Assembly (NCBI GenBank): GCA_016744455.1
Contig: JADGEI010000023.1
Span: 20,584 to 59,582, forward strand
Reading direction: 5' to 3'
Length of the DNA stretch: 38,999 bases
DNA from: Alcanivoracaceae bacterium
Lineage (GTDB): Bacteria > Pseudomonadota > Gammaproteobacteria > Xanthomonadales > Marinicellaceae
The notes beneath the pieces are model-generated. The model was not told where the DNA came from. It saw only the letters and a program-made list of their open reading frames with translations, and did not search any database. Positions 8,457 through 18,356 of this stretch are shown piece after piece. The position numbers were made by a program, and so were the translations under genes. The stretch's first letter is position 1. Each line of letters begins with the position of its first letter.

Positions 8457-10730
8457 GTGGTTTATACTTTTTCTAAATTTAGTTTAAATACCTTAACAAA
8501 GGAACTAACTTATTCTGGAAAAAATGTTGGGTTAACAAAGCAAAATTACGAGTTACTGTTATTTTTTCTACAAAGAAATGGCAGGCTAGCATCCAAAGAT
8601 GAAATTATTAAAAGTGTTTGGAAGAAGACAGTTGTAGCTGATAATACAGTTGATAAGAGTTTCACTAAGTTAAAAAAAATATTATGTAAGCATAATGAAA
8701 CCGATTATTTTGAATCTAAGTATGGAGTAGGAATAAGATTTTTACCCAAAATTTTGATTGCTAAAAAACTCACAATTCTCAAATATAAAAACAGTTTAAT
8801 TGCCATTGGACTGATGGCGATATTAACTATCTTTGGTATGCAACTGTTCAAAAAAAATGAGGTTGGCTCAACAATAAAAATTACAAAAGAACGCAAATCA
8901 AATAAGTCATTATTGTTAATTCTGCCAAATGCCCATGTCGATAACAGTCAATGGTGGTCAATGAATAACAAGGAATTGTTTGAACAAGTTTTAGGACAAT
9001 CAACTAATGTATTATTCAAAGATTATCAGACTAAGCCAAAAAATTTAAATGATGATCAATACTTGCAAACTCAATGGCGGATATCACCACAATTAAAGGT
9101 TTTAACCACCGCTATAACAAAGCCAGCTGAAGAATATTCATTAATCCTTAAGTTAATCGATAATAAACAGGAGATAACCTCAACTGTTATTACTGAGATG
9201 GATTTTAACCAAGTGATGAATCTAGCAACTCACTGGCTGGCACGACAATTGGATGCTCATTTAAATAAAGATGCTTTTTTAAGCATTTTTAAAGATCAAA
9301 ATCAAATAGAAATGTATTTAAGGGGGTTAATGAATCATAGAAATGGCAATCATGAGAAAGCAGCTCAGTATTTCGAACTATGTTTGTCTGAAGATAAAAC
9401 ATTCCATCCAGCTCAATACCAATTGGCCGAAACAAAACACCACATGGGGCAAGATGACAAAGCTTTATCTATAGTGGATAGATTGCTCAATCAAAAATTG
9501 AGTCCTGAGTTGGAGATTAAATCTAGTGCTTTAAAAGGGGAAGTATTAGTTAAACAAGGTTACCTCAAACAAGCAAAAAAAGTGTACCAATCTGTGCTAA
9601 AAAAATACCATGTGTACAATTATTCTAGATTAAGCCAATTAAACTTAAAACTAAGTGACGTGTATATCGGTTTGTCGAAAAACAATGAAGCATTAGACAT
9701 ATTAGATCAATTATTACCTGAGTTATCAAGCAACCAAGAACCCGAGCTGATTTCTGATGTATATCTTAAAAAAGCAAATATTTACCAAAAATTAGGTCAG
9801 ACACAATATGCCATAGATACTGTGCGTCACGCACAATTGTTATTCAATCAGATGGGTGATATCAATAGCAATGCCAAAGCACATAGTTTGCTGGCAAGGG
9901 TTGCTCAAAATGATGGCAATTATATAGAAACCGTAAAACAATTGAATAAAACTTTAACGATTGTTAAAGGAATGAATAACAAACTAGCAACTGCTGAAAC
10001 CTTGAGTCAATTAATTAGTGTTATGTTATCTCAAGGGCAATTTGATGAAGCTCAAGAATTGAACGGGGAAATGTTGGCTATTTTGCAAGGCATCAATCGC
10101 CCTTATATCAAGCTTAAAACACTTGATTATGCTATTGAAATATCAAGAGCAAAAAAGCAATGGAAGAAAATGGAAACTTATCTTAATGAGCATCTAATTA
10201 GCGCGATTGGAGTCCATGATATACAATCCCAAATCCGCAATAAATTATTAAGGATTGATCATTGGCTGGATAAAAATCAAGCCTCATTAATAAGACCTGC
10301 TCTTGAAGAACTAAAGCAAAACATAAGTGACCAATCAGATAGTGGATTACAACTGGCGATAAATATTAAATGGGCAAAATACTATGCACTTGTTGATCAA
10401 AGGTCTATAGCAATATCATTGCTGGAAAATACACTTGAAGCTACAAAAGACACTGGAATTATCATTGAAATAAATAATTTATTGGCCAGTTACTACATTG
10501 ATGAACAGTTACCTAAGAAAGCCGTTAAATTACTGCTCAAATCAGAACAATACCAGCCCTTTGCTTACCCTTATTATTTATTGAAGTCAAAGGCAAGTTT
10601 TCATTCTGGAGATGTGGTCAAAGCTTTGGATTATGCCAATAAATGTAAGCATAAAGCCAATCAATTTTGGCAAGCATCAGATGAAAAATATCTACAAGGG
10701 CTCATTGAAACAATGAATAAGCGCGTATGA
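8457..10730 (+). CDS. Winged-helix (CadC/OmpR-type) transmembrane TPR regulator, copy 1
   Basis: This is a predicted one-component membrane regulator. It has a cytoplasmic OmpR/CadC-type winged helix (about residues 3-98; LTKQNYELLLFFLQRNGRLASK and the recognition-helix region VVADNTVDKSFTKL), one transmembrane helix (about 108-128), and a long extracytoplasmic part with TPR-like helical repeats from about residue 260 to the end. It has no receiver domain. In-frame ATG/TTG codons exist at 8382-8397, but GTG 8457 gives a start that matches the tandem copy downstream (VYTFSKF against MIYHFNDF), so I prefer it. It overlaps the next gene by 4 nt (ATGA). Its target is unknown; the beta-helix pseudogene and repeat-containing promoter just upstream suggest surface-protein genes. 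Confidence 0.85.
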   Translation: MVYTFSKFSLNTLTKELTYSGKNVGLTKQNYELLLFFLQRNGRLASKDEIIKSVWKKTVVADNTVDKSFTKLKKILCKHNETDYFESKYGVGIRFLPKILIAKKLTILKYKNSLIAIGLMAILTIFGMQLFKKNEVGSTIKITKERKSNKSLLLILPNAHVDNSQWWSMNNKELFEQVLGQSTNVLFKDYQTKPKNLNDDQYLQTQWRISPQLKVLTTAITKPAEEYSLILKLIDNKQEITSTVITEMDFNQVMNLATHWLARQLDAHLNKDAFLSIFKDQNQIEMYLRGLMNHRNGNHEKAAQYFELCLSEDKTFHPAQYQLAETKHHMGQDDKALSIVDRLLNQKLSPELEIKSSALKGEVLVKQGYLKQAKKVYQSVLKKYHVYNYSRLSQLNLKLSDVYIGLSKNNEALDILDQLLPELSSNQEPELISDVYLKKANIYQKLGQTQYAIDTVRHAQLLFNQMGDINSNAKAHSLLARVAQNDGNYIETVKQLNKTLTIVKGMNNKLATAETLSQLISVMLSQGQFDEAQELNGEMLAILQGINRPYIKLKTLDYAIEISRAKKQWKKMETYLNEHLISAIGVHDIQSQIRNKLLRIDHWLDKNQASLIRPALEELKQNISDQSDSGLQLAINIKWAKYYALVDQRSIAISLLENTLEATKDTGIIIEINNLLASYYIDEQLPKKAVKLLLKSEQYQPFAYPYYLLKSKASFHSGDVVKALDYANKCKHKANQFWQASDEKYLQGLIETMNKRV

Positions 10731-12991
10731 TTTATCATTTTAACGATTTTATTTTTGATAACGCCAATAAGTTTTTAAGTTATGGGCAAGAAAAAATACC
10801 GCTAACCAAGCAACAATATGAATTGTTAACTTTTTTCTTAAAAAATCCCAATACAGTAATTGGTTACGATGAACTAATTTCAACTATTTGGGCAGGCATA
10901 GAGGTCAGTGATAATACGGTTACAAAAAGCATCACTCGGTTAAATAAAGTTCTTGTAGAAATAAGTCAAGTCCGTTTATTTGAAAATAAATACGCTCAAG
11001 GATTTATTTTTTTACAACCTGTAACTATTGTTGAATCAACTAATGACAGTTTGTTTATTGCAAAGAAGAAAAATAAGCCCATTGTTAATAAACCTTTGTT
11101 ACTAGTATTACTGGTTTTGTTATCAGTGGTTTCTATTTATTATTCACAACAACGCAAAAAAGGTAATCAACTAGAAAAACCAGTGATCTTAGTTATGCCT
11201 GAAACTGGATTATCAAATCAATATGCCACTACTCAAGGTTTGATAATGCAGCAACTTTTGTTATTATCAAACAATGTATTGTTTAAAGGTATTCAAGACA
11301 AGCCAAAAGATTTAGAAGACTTAAAATTTATTAGCAAGCAAAGAGCTTTGTCAGATAGTTTACAAGTCTTGACTACTAAAATTACTGAGAATAGTGACTC
11401 GATAACCATAAAGTTTAGTTTAGCCAATGAAGATAATATCAAAACCTCACAATCGTTTACCGACAAAACATTTCGCCTTGCTTTTATAAAAGCCAATCAA
11501 TGGTTGCAAGACGAATTGAAACTTGAAAAACAATCGAATATTCCTGTAGAATTTATACCCAAGAACTCCCATCTTTTAAACCTTTATATAAAAGGATTAA
11601 ATAATTTTACTAATGGGGATTTTAATAAAGCCAGTCAACTCTTTACTTTATGCTTATCCGAAGACAATCTATTTCATTTGGCGCGTTTACAATTAGCCAA
11701 AACTGAATATAAACTGGGCAATAATCAGGCAAGTTTAGGGTTGATTGATACGATTGTGCAACTAGTGGATAACCCTGAGTTAATCATAGAAACTGAAATA
11801 TTACATTCAGAAATATTGTATTATAATAAAGACATTGATAAAGCAAAATCAACATTAGTAAACTTACTTAAAAAGTATGAAGGAGTAACTCGCCCAAGTT
11901 TAGAAACTGTTCAATTTCAATTAATTTGGATTTATTATTTTACAGAATCCATAAGCAAAACTCTTGAAGAAATTTCGAAATTAGAAAAGAACTTGGAAGT
12001 AAATCCTAACCCTGAATTACTGGCAAAAACCTTAATAAAAAAAGCAACCATTTTATTGAACTCAGGACAACAAAATAGTGCTTCAATTTCAGTCAATAAA
12101 GCATTAGTATTATTCACTAAACTAGGAAATCTTGCAAAAATTGCCCATTCAGAATTTTTATTGGCAAGAATTTCTACACAACAAGCCCGTTATGATGAAG
12201 CGTTAACCCTACTCAATAAAGGTTTAAGTGTGTTTAAGAAAAAAAATGATTTACATGCAATCTCAGCTACCCTATTTCGGATTGTGAGAGTACATATTTC
12301 ACTAGGTCAGTTCAATTTGGCATCAAAACTGAATCAGGAAAGTGAAAGTTTTGCCAGTAAAAAAGGCCACAAAGGTCTGTTACGTAAGGCTAAAGAAAAT
12401 GCCATCATAATTGCTATCAAACAATCACGTTGGCAATTGGCAGAATTATTGATTGATGAATATTTTTCACATGCAGAAAACTATGAATCACGTACTAGAT
12501 ACATCAATAATCAGTTTTTTAAAATTGATTTATTGCTGGAACAAAAAACTCCCAATGGTGTGATTGAACTTATTAACCAAACCCGTGCTTATTTTAAGAA
12601 GCCCCCATCTAGACGTATTGCTCAGGTTTTAAATTTTAAGCAAGCACAATTGTATCAACTGACCAAACAATACAATGAGGCCATTGCTGTATTGGAATCT
12701 GAATGGAAGAAAGTAGAAAGCAGCAACGACAATGAAAGCAAAATATTCATCAATAACCTATTGGCACAAGTCTATATAGAGAATAAAAATACAATGCGTG
12801 CTGTAGAAATATTAGATCGAAATAAACCACTTAACCCGATTGCTTACCCTTATCTTATGCTCAAAGCCAAGGTGTTATTGCAACAAAACAAAAAACAACA
12901 AGCCATTGAATTGCTTCAAAACTGCAAATCAAAAGCGAATGAATTGTGGACAATTGAGGATCAAAAGTTTTTGTCTTCTATCAAAAATTGA
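10727..12991 (+). CDS. Winged-helix transmembrane TPR regulator, copy 2
   Basis: This 754-residue paralogue of the preceding gene begins in its stop codon. The winged helix covers residues 1-95 (PLTKQQYELLTFFLKN, EVSDNTVTKSITRLNKVL), the transmembrane helix lies near 118-138 (LLLVLLVLLSVVSIYY), and TPR-like repeats run from about 275 to the C-terminus, with the motif FTLCLSEDNLFHLARLQLAKTE recurring in its sister as FELCLSEDKTFHPAQYQLAETK. Order and domain content are collinear with copy 1, so the pair arose by tandem duplication. They may act as a heteromeric pair. No terminator is evident in the 88 bp before the convergent gene. Confidence 0.87.
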   Translation: MIYHFNDFIFDNANKFLSYGQEKIPLTKQQYELLTFFLKNPNTVIGYDELISTIWAGIEVSDNTVTKSITRLNKVLVEISQVRLFENKYAQGFIFLQPVTIVESTNDSLFIAKKKNKPIVNKPLLLVLLVLLSVVSIYYSQQRKKGNQLEKPVILVMPETGLSNQYATTQGLIMQQLLLLSNNVLFKGIQDKPKDLEDLKFISKQRALSDSLQVLTTKITENSDSITIKFSLANEDNIKTSQSFTDKTFRLAFIKANQWLQDELKLEKQSNIPVEFIPKNSHLLNLYIKGLNNFTNGDFNKASQLFTLCLSEDNLFHLARLQLAKTEYKLGNNQASLGLIDTIVQLVDNPELIIETEILHSEILYYNKDIDKAKSTLVNLLKKYEGVTRPSLETVQFQLIWIYYFTESISKTLEEISKLEKNLEVNPNPELLAKTLIKKATILLNSGQQNSASISVNKALVLFTKLGNLAKIAHSEFLLARISTQQARYDEALTLLNKGLSVFKKKNDLHAISATLFRIVRVHISLGQFNLASKLNQESESFASKKGHKGLLRKAKENAIIIAIKQSRWQLAELLIDEYFSHAENYESRTRYINNQFFKIDLLLEQKTPNGVIELINQTRAYFKKPPSRRIAQVLNFKQAQLYQLTKQYNEAIAVLESEWKKVESSNDNESKIFINNLLAQVYIENKNTMRAVEILDRNKPLNPIAYPYLMLKAKVLLQQNKKQQAIELLQNCKSKANELWTIEDQKFLSSIKN

Positions 12992-13079
12992 AATGTAAAA
13001 AGATGACATTCTCAATTCTATTTCCCTAACAATCATAAATTTATTAAAAACCGACACAGCTTATGAATGCACGCTAACG

Positions 13080-15719
13080 TTACCAAAACAAAGTTGTCGT
13101 TTCACGGCTTTCTAAATCCTGCCATTTACCTATACTCCAAACTTGATTTTTATCTTTGTGGCTCAATCGTATTTGTAAATTGTTGTCTAATTGGCGCAGA
13201 TGGATAAGCATATGATCAAAGCCAAATTCATCAACACCAATTGCAATAGGATAAGGCTTCAGTGTTAAGTTAAGTGCATCAATTTTAGAAAAATTATAAG
13301 TAAGACTTGTCTCATGACTTTTGAATAATACAACCGTTGTTTCAAAGCCATCTGTAAAAATGTTATCACTGACAAAATTGATATCTGTTGCCGAATTATT
13401 GCTCATGTCGGTATCAAATTGATTCGCAGATGAGGCAATAGATGCTGAATACTCAACACTATTAAATGGTGTGTTGATAAGTGTTGCGGAGACGGTATAG
13501 GTGAGACTTTGAAATGCTGGGATATTTACCACATCATTTATTGTACCATTTCCACTGGCACTACAACTGGCTGAACCTGATGCATTGCAAATCCATGAAG
13601 TGCTAAGAATTTCTAATGGAATACTGTCTGTAACAACCGCATCAACAATATCGATTGTACTTATATTTGTCACAAGTATAGTATAATCAATCAACTCACC
13701 AGCAGAAACAATATCAATATTATCTCCTAAAATTATTTGAGCATCTATTTGAGGAAGGCAGCTAGCCACGTATCCGCCATCGAAGAATGTCCAGCCATGA
13801 GTGTTGATTAATTGTGTTTTTGCATCTTGTGCTTCTTGTGAACAGTACTTGGAGGATCCTCCATGAAAAATAGCGTTTTGTGGTACGTTTTGATTGTTCC
13901 AGTTGATTAGTAGGGACTCATAATTTGTTATTGATAACTCACCTGAAAACATGAAATTAAATCCAGATGTTGCATGGATTATAATGTTTTCAATGTTCCA
14001 CATACCAATATCCTGATCAAATGGCGTGTTTGCAAACATTTGAGCCATGTTGGTTACTGATGAAGTATTCCAATTTGAAATATCTTGATTAAAAGGAGAA
14101 TTTTTAAACATTAATGACATGCTTGTTACTAGTGAAGTATCCCAACTACCAATATCCTGATTAAATGATGAATTTCTAAACATTGCACTCATACTTGCTG
14201 CATTTGTTGTGTTCCATTCACTTAAGTCTTGGTTAAATAAAGTAGCATTACTAAACATGCCCTCAAAGCTTGCGACATTAGTTGTATCCCAATTACCAAT
14301 ATCTTGATTAAATGGACTATGAGTAGAGGTCAATCCTAAAAGTGTACCAAACATATATCTCATTTCTATTACTGCGCTTGTATCCCAGCTACCAATATCT
14401 TTATCAAATGAGCTAGCTTCAGAAAATAGGCGGTCCATTAACCTTACAGTTGAAACATCCCAATTCCAGTTTCCATTTCCAGTACCTATTAGTGAGGCAC
14501 CTCTGAACATGCTGCGCAAATTGAAATTGAATGATATTAACCTAGGCGTATCGCTGGCATTAATAATTAAGTTTATACAACCATAGTAGGATGAATCCAT
14601 AGATTTCCAGTGAATAGTGCCCCATTGTTCAATAACAGTAATTTTTTCTCGGTCATTAGTTAATACAAGTGGACTCCCAAAAAGAATTTGTGGAAATATT
14701 CCTTTGATCCTAACTGTATATGTTCCTGCGACACCAAAATCATGAGTGGCATCACCTGTATATGGAATGATTTCATCACTATCATTGAAGTCTCCATCGT
14801 TATTCCAATCTACTTGATAATTATAGGTAAAGTTTGAGTTTGTAGGAATGGTTATTGAAGTGTCATTTGAGCTACCTGCATTATCTGTCTTCCAAGTAGT
14901 AATAAAATAAGCAGCATCACATAAACCACCATCTGTAATCATCCACATATCATTGTTTGCCATATTTGCTCGTGCTAATTGGGCTGGTTCTGAGCAATAT
15001 TGCGTAGTGCCAAGATCTAATGATAAATTGGGTTGTAAAATTTGTGCATTCCAACCAACCAATAAAGCATCGTAATTACCGCTGGACAATGTCACACCAA
15101 AAAACATATTATCAATAGTGTTCACTGATTCCATATTCCACATGCTAATATCCTCATCAAATGAAGAGGCATTAGAGAACACTGCATTCATGGTGCTGAT
15201 ATTGCTGGTGTCCCAGTTCCAGTTTGCACTGCCTATTCCTATTAAACTGGCATTGCGGAACATTTGATTCAGGCTGACTACACCTGCTAGATTAGGCGTA
15301 TCCATGGCATTGTTGATTAAATTACTTGTGCCATGAAAAGCCTTGAGCATTGAGGTCCAAGCGATAGTGCCCCATTGGACAATACTTAAAATTTTATTTT
15401 TATCTCCTTCATTGTTGAAATAGATACGTGGGAAGCTACCACGAATCTGAACCACATAAACTCCAGGTGTTATATAATCATGTGTTATGCCGCCAGTTAT
15501 ACCAAACTCATCAAAATTACCATCACCATCCCAATCAATATCATAATTATATCCAGAACCAGTGGTTGGGATATGAATGGACGATGCATTCGATGAACCT
15601 GTGCTAGTTTGGCTGGTATCCCAAGATGTAATAAAATAGTTGCTAGTTCCAGCTACAGTATAGTCAGATAATAAGAGGGCTGTGATACAGAAGAGAATAA
15701 TTTTGGTTTTGGTTAACAT
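13080..15719 (-). CDS. Secreted BspA-like (DUF285) repeat protein with DUF11 domain, long C-terminal extension
   Basis: This 879-residue exported protein has a signal peptide (ending YTVAG). Two PKD-like modules follow, each with an Asp-rich D-W-D-G-D-G-type loop that may bind calcium (near residues 60-70 and 300-315). Then come BspA/DUF285 leucine-rich-like repeats of the [11 protein letters not shown]-x-V-x-x-M-x-x-MF type. A DUF11-type domain lies at about 655-785, followed by the tail motif IFTDGFE at 787-793. Unlike the other tailed proteins it continues for 86 more residues, ending TTTLFW. It is the last gene of a leftward three-gene cluster and a paralogue of its upstream neighbour. 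AAGG lies 8 nt before ATG 15719. DUF285 repeats occur in surface proteins; the ligand is unknown. Confidence 0.85.
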   Translation of the reverse strand: MLTKTKIILFCITALLLSDYTVAGTSNYFITSWDTSQTSTGSSNASSIHIPTTGSGYNYDIDWDGDGNFDEFGITGGITHDYITPGVYVVQIRGSFPRIYFNNEGDKNKILSIVQWGTIAWTSMLKAFHGTSNLINNAMDTPNLAGVVSLNQMFRNASLIGIGSANWNWDTSNISTMNAVFSNASSFDEDISMWNMESVNTIDNMFFGVTLSSGNYDALLVGWNAQILQPNLSLDLGTTQYCSEPAQLARANMANNDMWMITDGGLCDAAYFITTWKTDNAGSSNDTSITIPTNSNFTYNYQVDWNNDGDFNDSDEIIPYTGDATHDFGVAGTYTVRIKGIFPQILFGSPLVLTNDREKITVIEQWGTIHWKSMDSSYYGCINLIINASDTPRLISFNFNLRSMFRGASLIGTGNGNWNWDVSTVRLMDRLFSEASSFDKDIGSWDTSAVIEMRYMFGTLLGLTSTHSPFNQDIGNWDTTNVASFEGMFSNATLFNQDLSEWNTTNAASMSAMFRNSSFNQDIGSWDTSLVTSMSLMFKNSPFNQDISNWNTSSVTNMAQMFANTPFDQDIGMWNIENIIIHATSGFNFMFSGELSITNYESLLINWNNQNVPQNAIFHGGSSKYCSQEAQDAKTQLINTHGWTFFDGGYVASCLPQIDAQIILGDNIDIVSAGELIDYTILVTNISTIDIVDAVVTDSIPLEILSTSWICNASGSASCSASGNGTINDVVNIPAFQSLTYTVSATLINTPFNSVEYSASIASSANQFDTDMSNNSATDINFVSDNIFTDGFETTVVLFKSHETSLTYNFSKIDALNLTLKPYPIAIGVDEFGFDHMLIHLRQLDNNLQIRLSHKDKNQVWSIGKWQDLESRETTTLFW

Positions 15720-15775
15720 ATTTATACCTTGTAGGTTAATTATTGATTAATATTTGTGTTAGTTTTTGACAATCT

Positions 15776-18325
15776 CTATTCAAAGCCATTGAAAAACATA
15801 ACAGTATTATTGTTGGTATCGGTTCGTCCATTGTTGCCTGGATTAGAATCAATTTGAGATGATGTGGATGCAATGACTGAATAGGCCACATCTACAAAAA
15901 ATTCATCCGTGAGTAATGCCGACACTAGGTAAGTAAGGGTTTCACCTACTGGTACGTTAACGGTGTCAATTATTGGACCAGTTCCTGATGCTGTACAAGT
16001 TGCAGTGCCTGTTGCGATACAAGTCCAACTCGTTGCAATAATTGCATCCGATTTGAAGTCCTTAATTAAGCTATTACTAGCACCATTTGGCCCTGAATTA
16101 CTAATAATAACTATATAATCTACCACATCACCAGATGAAACTATTTCAATGCCATCAGATAAGCTAACAGATAAATCTATATTGTCAGTGCACATGGGAT
16201 CAACCCCTCCATCTGAGATAGTCCAGTTAGAAATATTTTCAAGGTTTAACCGGGCATTTATTGCTGTTTGTGAACAATATTGAGAGTTACCACCAGTAAA
16301 CGATATATTTGTAGGCAAATTTTGCATTTCCCAACCCGTCAATAAAGCGTCGTAATTTGATGTTGACAAAGTGACCCCGCCTAAAAAATTAAACAGGCCG
16401 GTGCTTACCATCTCAATATTCCAAGCGCTTAAGTCTTGATCAAAATTAACAGCATTGTTAAACATAAAGCTCATAAAAGACACCATTGAAGTATCCCAGT
16501 TTCCTATGTCTTGGTTAAAAGAAGTGGCAGAGTTAAACATATTTCCCATGTCTGTAACCAAAGCAGTATTCCAAGATCCTATGTCTTGATTAAAAGCAAT
16601 GTTGTCTTTAAACATGTGCGACATAGAATTGACCATCGCAGTATTCCATTGTCCAATGGGTTGATTAAATGCCTGTGCATTTTGAAACATTATTGCCATA
16701 TTAGTCACTGAGCTTGTATTCCACATACCAATATTTTGATTAAAGCTTATGGCACTTTCAAACATTGAAGCCATTGATGTTACTGATGACGTATTCCATT
16801 GTCCAATATCTTGATCAAAGGCACTGGCTCCAGCAAATGTACCAAACATTATCTCGACGTTGGCGGTATTCCATTGCCCAATGTCTTGATTGAATGCCAC
16901 GGCATTATCAAACATTCTTAAAAATGAAATAGCAGATGACGTATTCCACAGGCCAATATCTTGGTTAAATGAACTGGCATCGCTAAATATAAAATCAAAT
17001 CCCTCAACCAAAGAGGTGTTCCACGCACCAATGTTTTTATTAAACAGGGGTGCATCATTAAACATTCTTCCCATATTGGTAATTGTACTGGTGTCCCAAT
17101 TCCAATTGCCTGTACCTGTACCCAGTATCGATGCAGAGGAAAACATAGCATCAAGAGAGGTAGCATTAGATAAATCAGGTGCATCTTGTGCATCAATGAC
17201 TAGGTTTGAAGCTCCTTTAAATGCTCTTTCCATCGAGGCCCATTGTTGTATTCCCCATTGATCTACAGACAATATTTTTTCTTTGTCACCCAGGTCGTTA
17301 AAATAGAGTCGAGGGAAATTGCCTTTTATATGTATAGTGTAAGCTCCTGGTGTGCCAAAATCATGGGTAACAGATGTGGTGTAAATGGTTGATTCATCTG
17401 CATCATCAAAATCACTGTCCCCATTCCAATTGACTTGATAGGAATAGCCCACGCCAACTACTGGTATATTTATTGAGCTATTATTTGAAGAACCTGGATT
17501 GTCTGTTTTCCAGGTTGTCGCAAAAACATCAGGATCAAGGGAGCACAAACCACCATCAGAAATAGCCCAACCATCATTGTTCTCAATGTTAGACTTAGCT
17601 GTTTGAGCAGTGCTTGAACAAAAAACAGAATTCCCACCGTCAAAAGTTTGATTCGACTGTAAGTTTTGTATGTCCCAACCAATCAACAGCGCGTCATAAT
17701 TATCAGCAGATAGAGTGGCGCCAGTAAACATATTGGAAAAATCACTTCCATTTTCTACATTCCATGATCCAAGATTTTCATTAAACGATGGTGCAAAGCT
17801 AAACATGCCTGAGAAATCACTGATATTACTTGTGTTCCAATTCCAAATGCCTGACCCCGTACCAATTAAACTGCCCTCACGAAACATTTGTCTTAAGCTC
17901 GTAGCCATGCTGAGATTGGGGGTATCAGTTGCATCAATAACTAAATTAATGGCGCCATAAAAGGCTTTTTCCATTGAGGACCAAGGGCCAGTCCCCCATT
18001 GATTAATGGCAATTATTTTTTCCTTGTCATTTGTGTCATTAAAATAAATTCTTGGAAAGTTCCCACTGATGGTAACTGTATATTCTCCAGCAAGACCATA
18101 ATCATGACTAGTAGATCCTGTCACTCCAATTGCATCAAATATGCCATCTGATTCCCAATCAATATCATATAAATATCCTGGTCCCTGAGTAGGGATGTGA
18201 ATCGATGTCGCATTTGATGCACCTGGGTTATCGGTTTTCCAACGACTGATAAAATCTTCAGATGCAGAGTGTGCAAAGTTTGCCAAAAAAAGGCTCAATA
18301 TGATTAAGATTGCTTTATTTTTCAT
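15776..18325 (-). CDS. Secreted BspA-like (DUF285) repeat protein with DUF11 domain
   Basis: This 849-residue exported protein has a signal peptide (ending FAHSA), two PKD-like modules each with an Asp-rich loop ([12 protein letters not shown] and [13 protein letters not shown]), and about ten BspA/DUF285 repeats ([33 protein letters not shown] and others). One DUF11-type domain near residues 710-840 precedes the exact C-terminal tail MFFNGFE. Pairs of cysteines recur after each repeat block (QYCSQTA, VFCSSTA). The gene lies 56 bp upstream of its paralogue and 31 bp downstream of the large secreted protein gene, so all three are probably co-transcribed. AGGA precedes ATG 18325. It is probably exposed on the surface or in the medium. 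Confidence 0.87.
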   Translation of the reverse strand: MKNKAILIILSLFLANFAHSASEDFISRWKTDNPGASNATSIHIPTQGPGYLYDIDWESDGIFDAIGVTGSTSHDYGLAGEYTVTISGNFPRIYFNDTNDKEKIIAINQWGTGPWSSMEKAFYGAINLVIDATDTPNLSMATSLRQMFREGSLIGTGSGIWNWNTSNISDFSGMFSFAPSFNENLGSWNVENGSDFSNMFTGATLSADNYDALLIGWDIQNLQSNQTFDGGNSVFCSSTAQTAKSNIENNDGWAISDGGLCSLDPDVFATTWKTDNPGSSNNSSINIPVVGVGYSYQVNWNGDSDFDDADESTIYTTSVTHDFGTPGAYTIHIKGNFPRLYFNDLGDKEKILSVDQWGIQQWASMERAFKGASNLVIDAQDAPDLSNATSLDAMFSSASILGTGTGNWNWDTSTITNMGRMFNDAPLFNKNIGAWNTSLVEGFDFIFSDASSFNQDIGLWNTSSAISFLRMFDNAVAFNQDIGQWNTANVEIMFGTFAGASAFDQDIGQWNTSSVTSMASMFESAISFNQNIGMWNTSSVTNMAIMFQNAQAFNQPIGQWNTAMVNSMSHMFKDNIAFNQDIGSWNTALVTDMGNMFNSATSFNQDIGNWDTSMVSFMSFMFNNAVNFDQDLSAWNIEMVSTGLFNFLGGVTLSTSNYDALLTGWEMQNLPTNISFTGGNSQYCSQTAINARLNLENISNWTISDGGVDPMCTDNIDLSVSLSDGIEIVSSGDVVDYIVIISNSGPNGASNSLIKDFKSDAIIATSWTCIATGTATCTASGTGPIIDTVNVPVGETLTYLVSALLTDEFFVDVAYSVIASTSSQIDSNPGNNGRTDTNNNTVMFFNGFE

Positions 18326-18356
18326 AATTATTTCCTAATATTGTTTTTATTATTTA

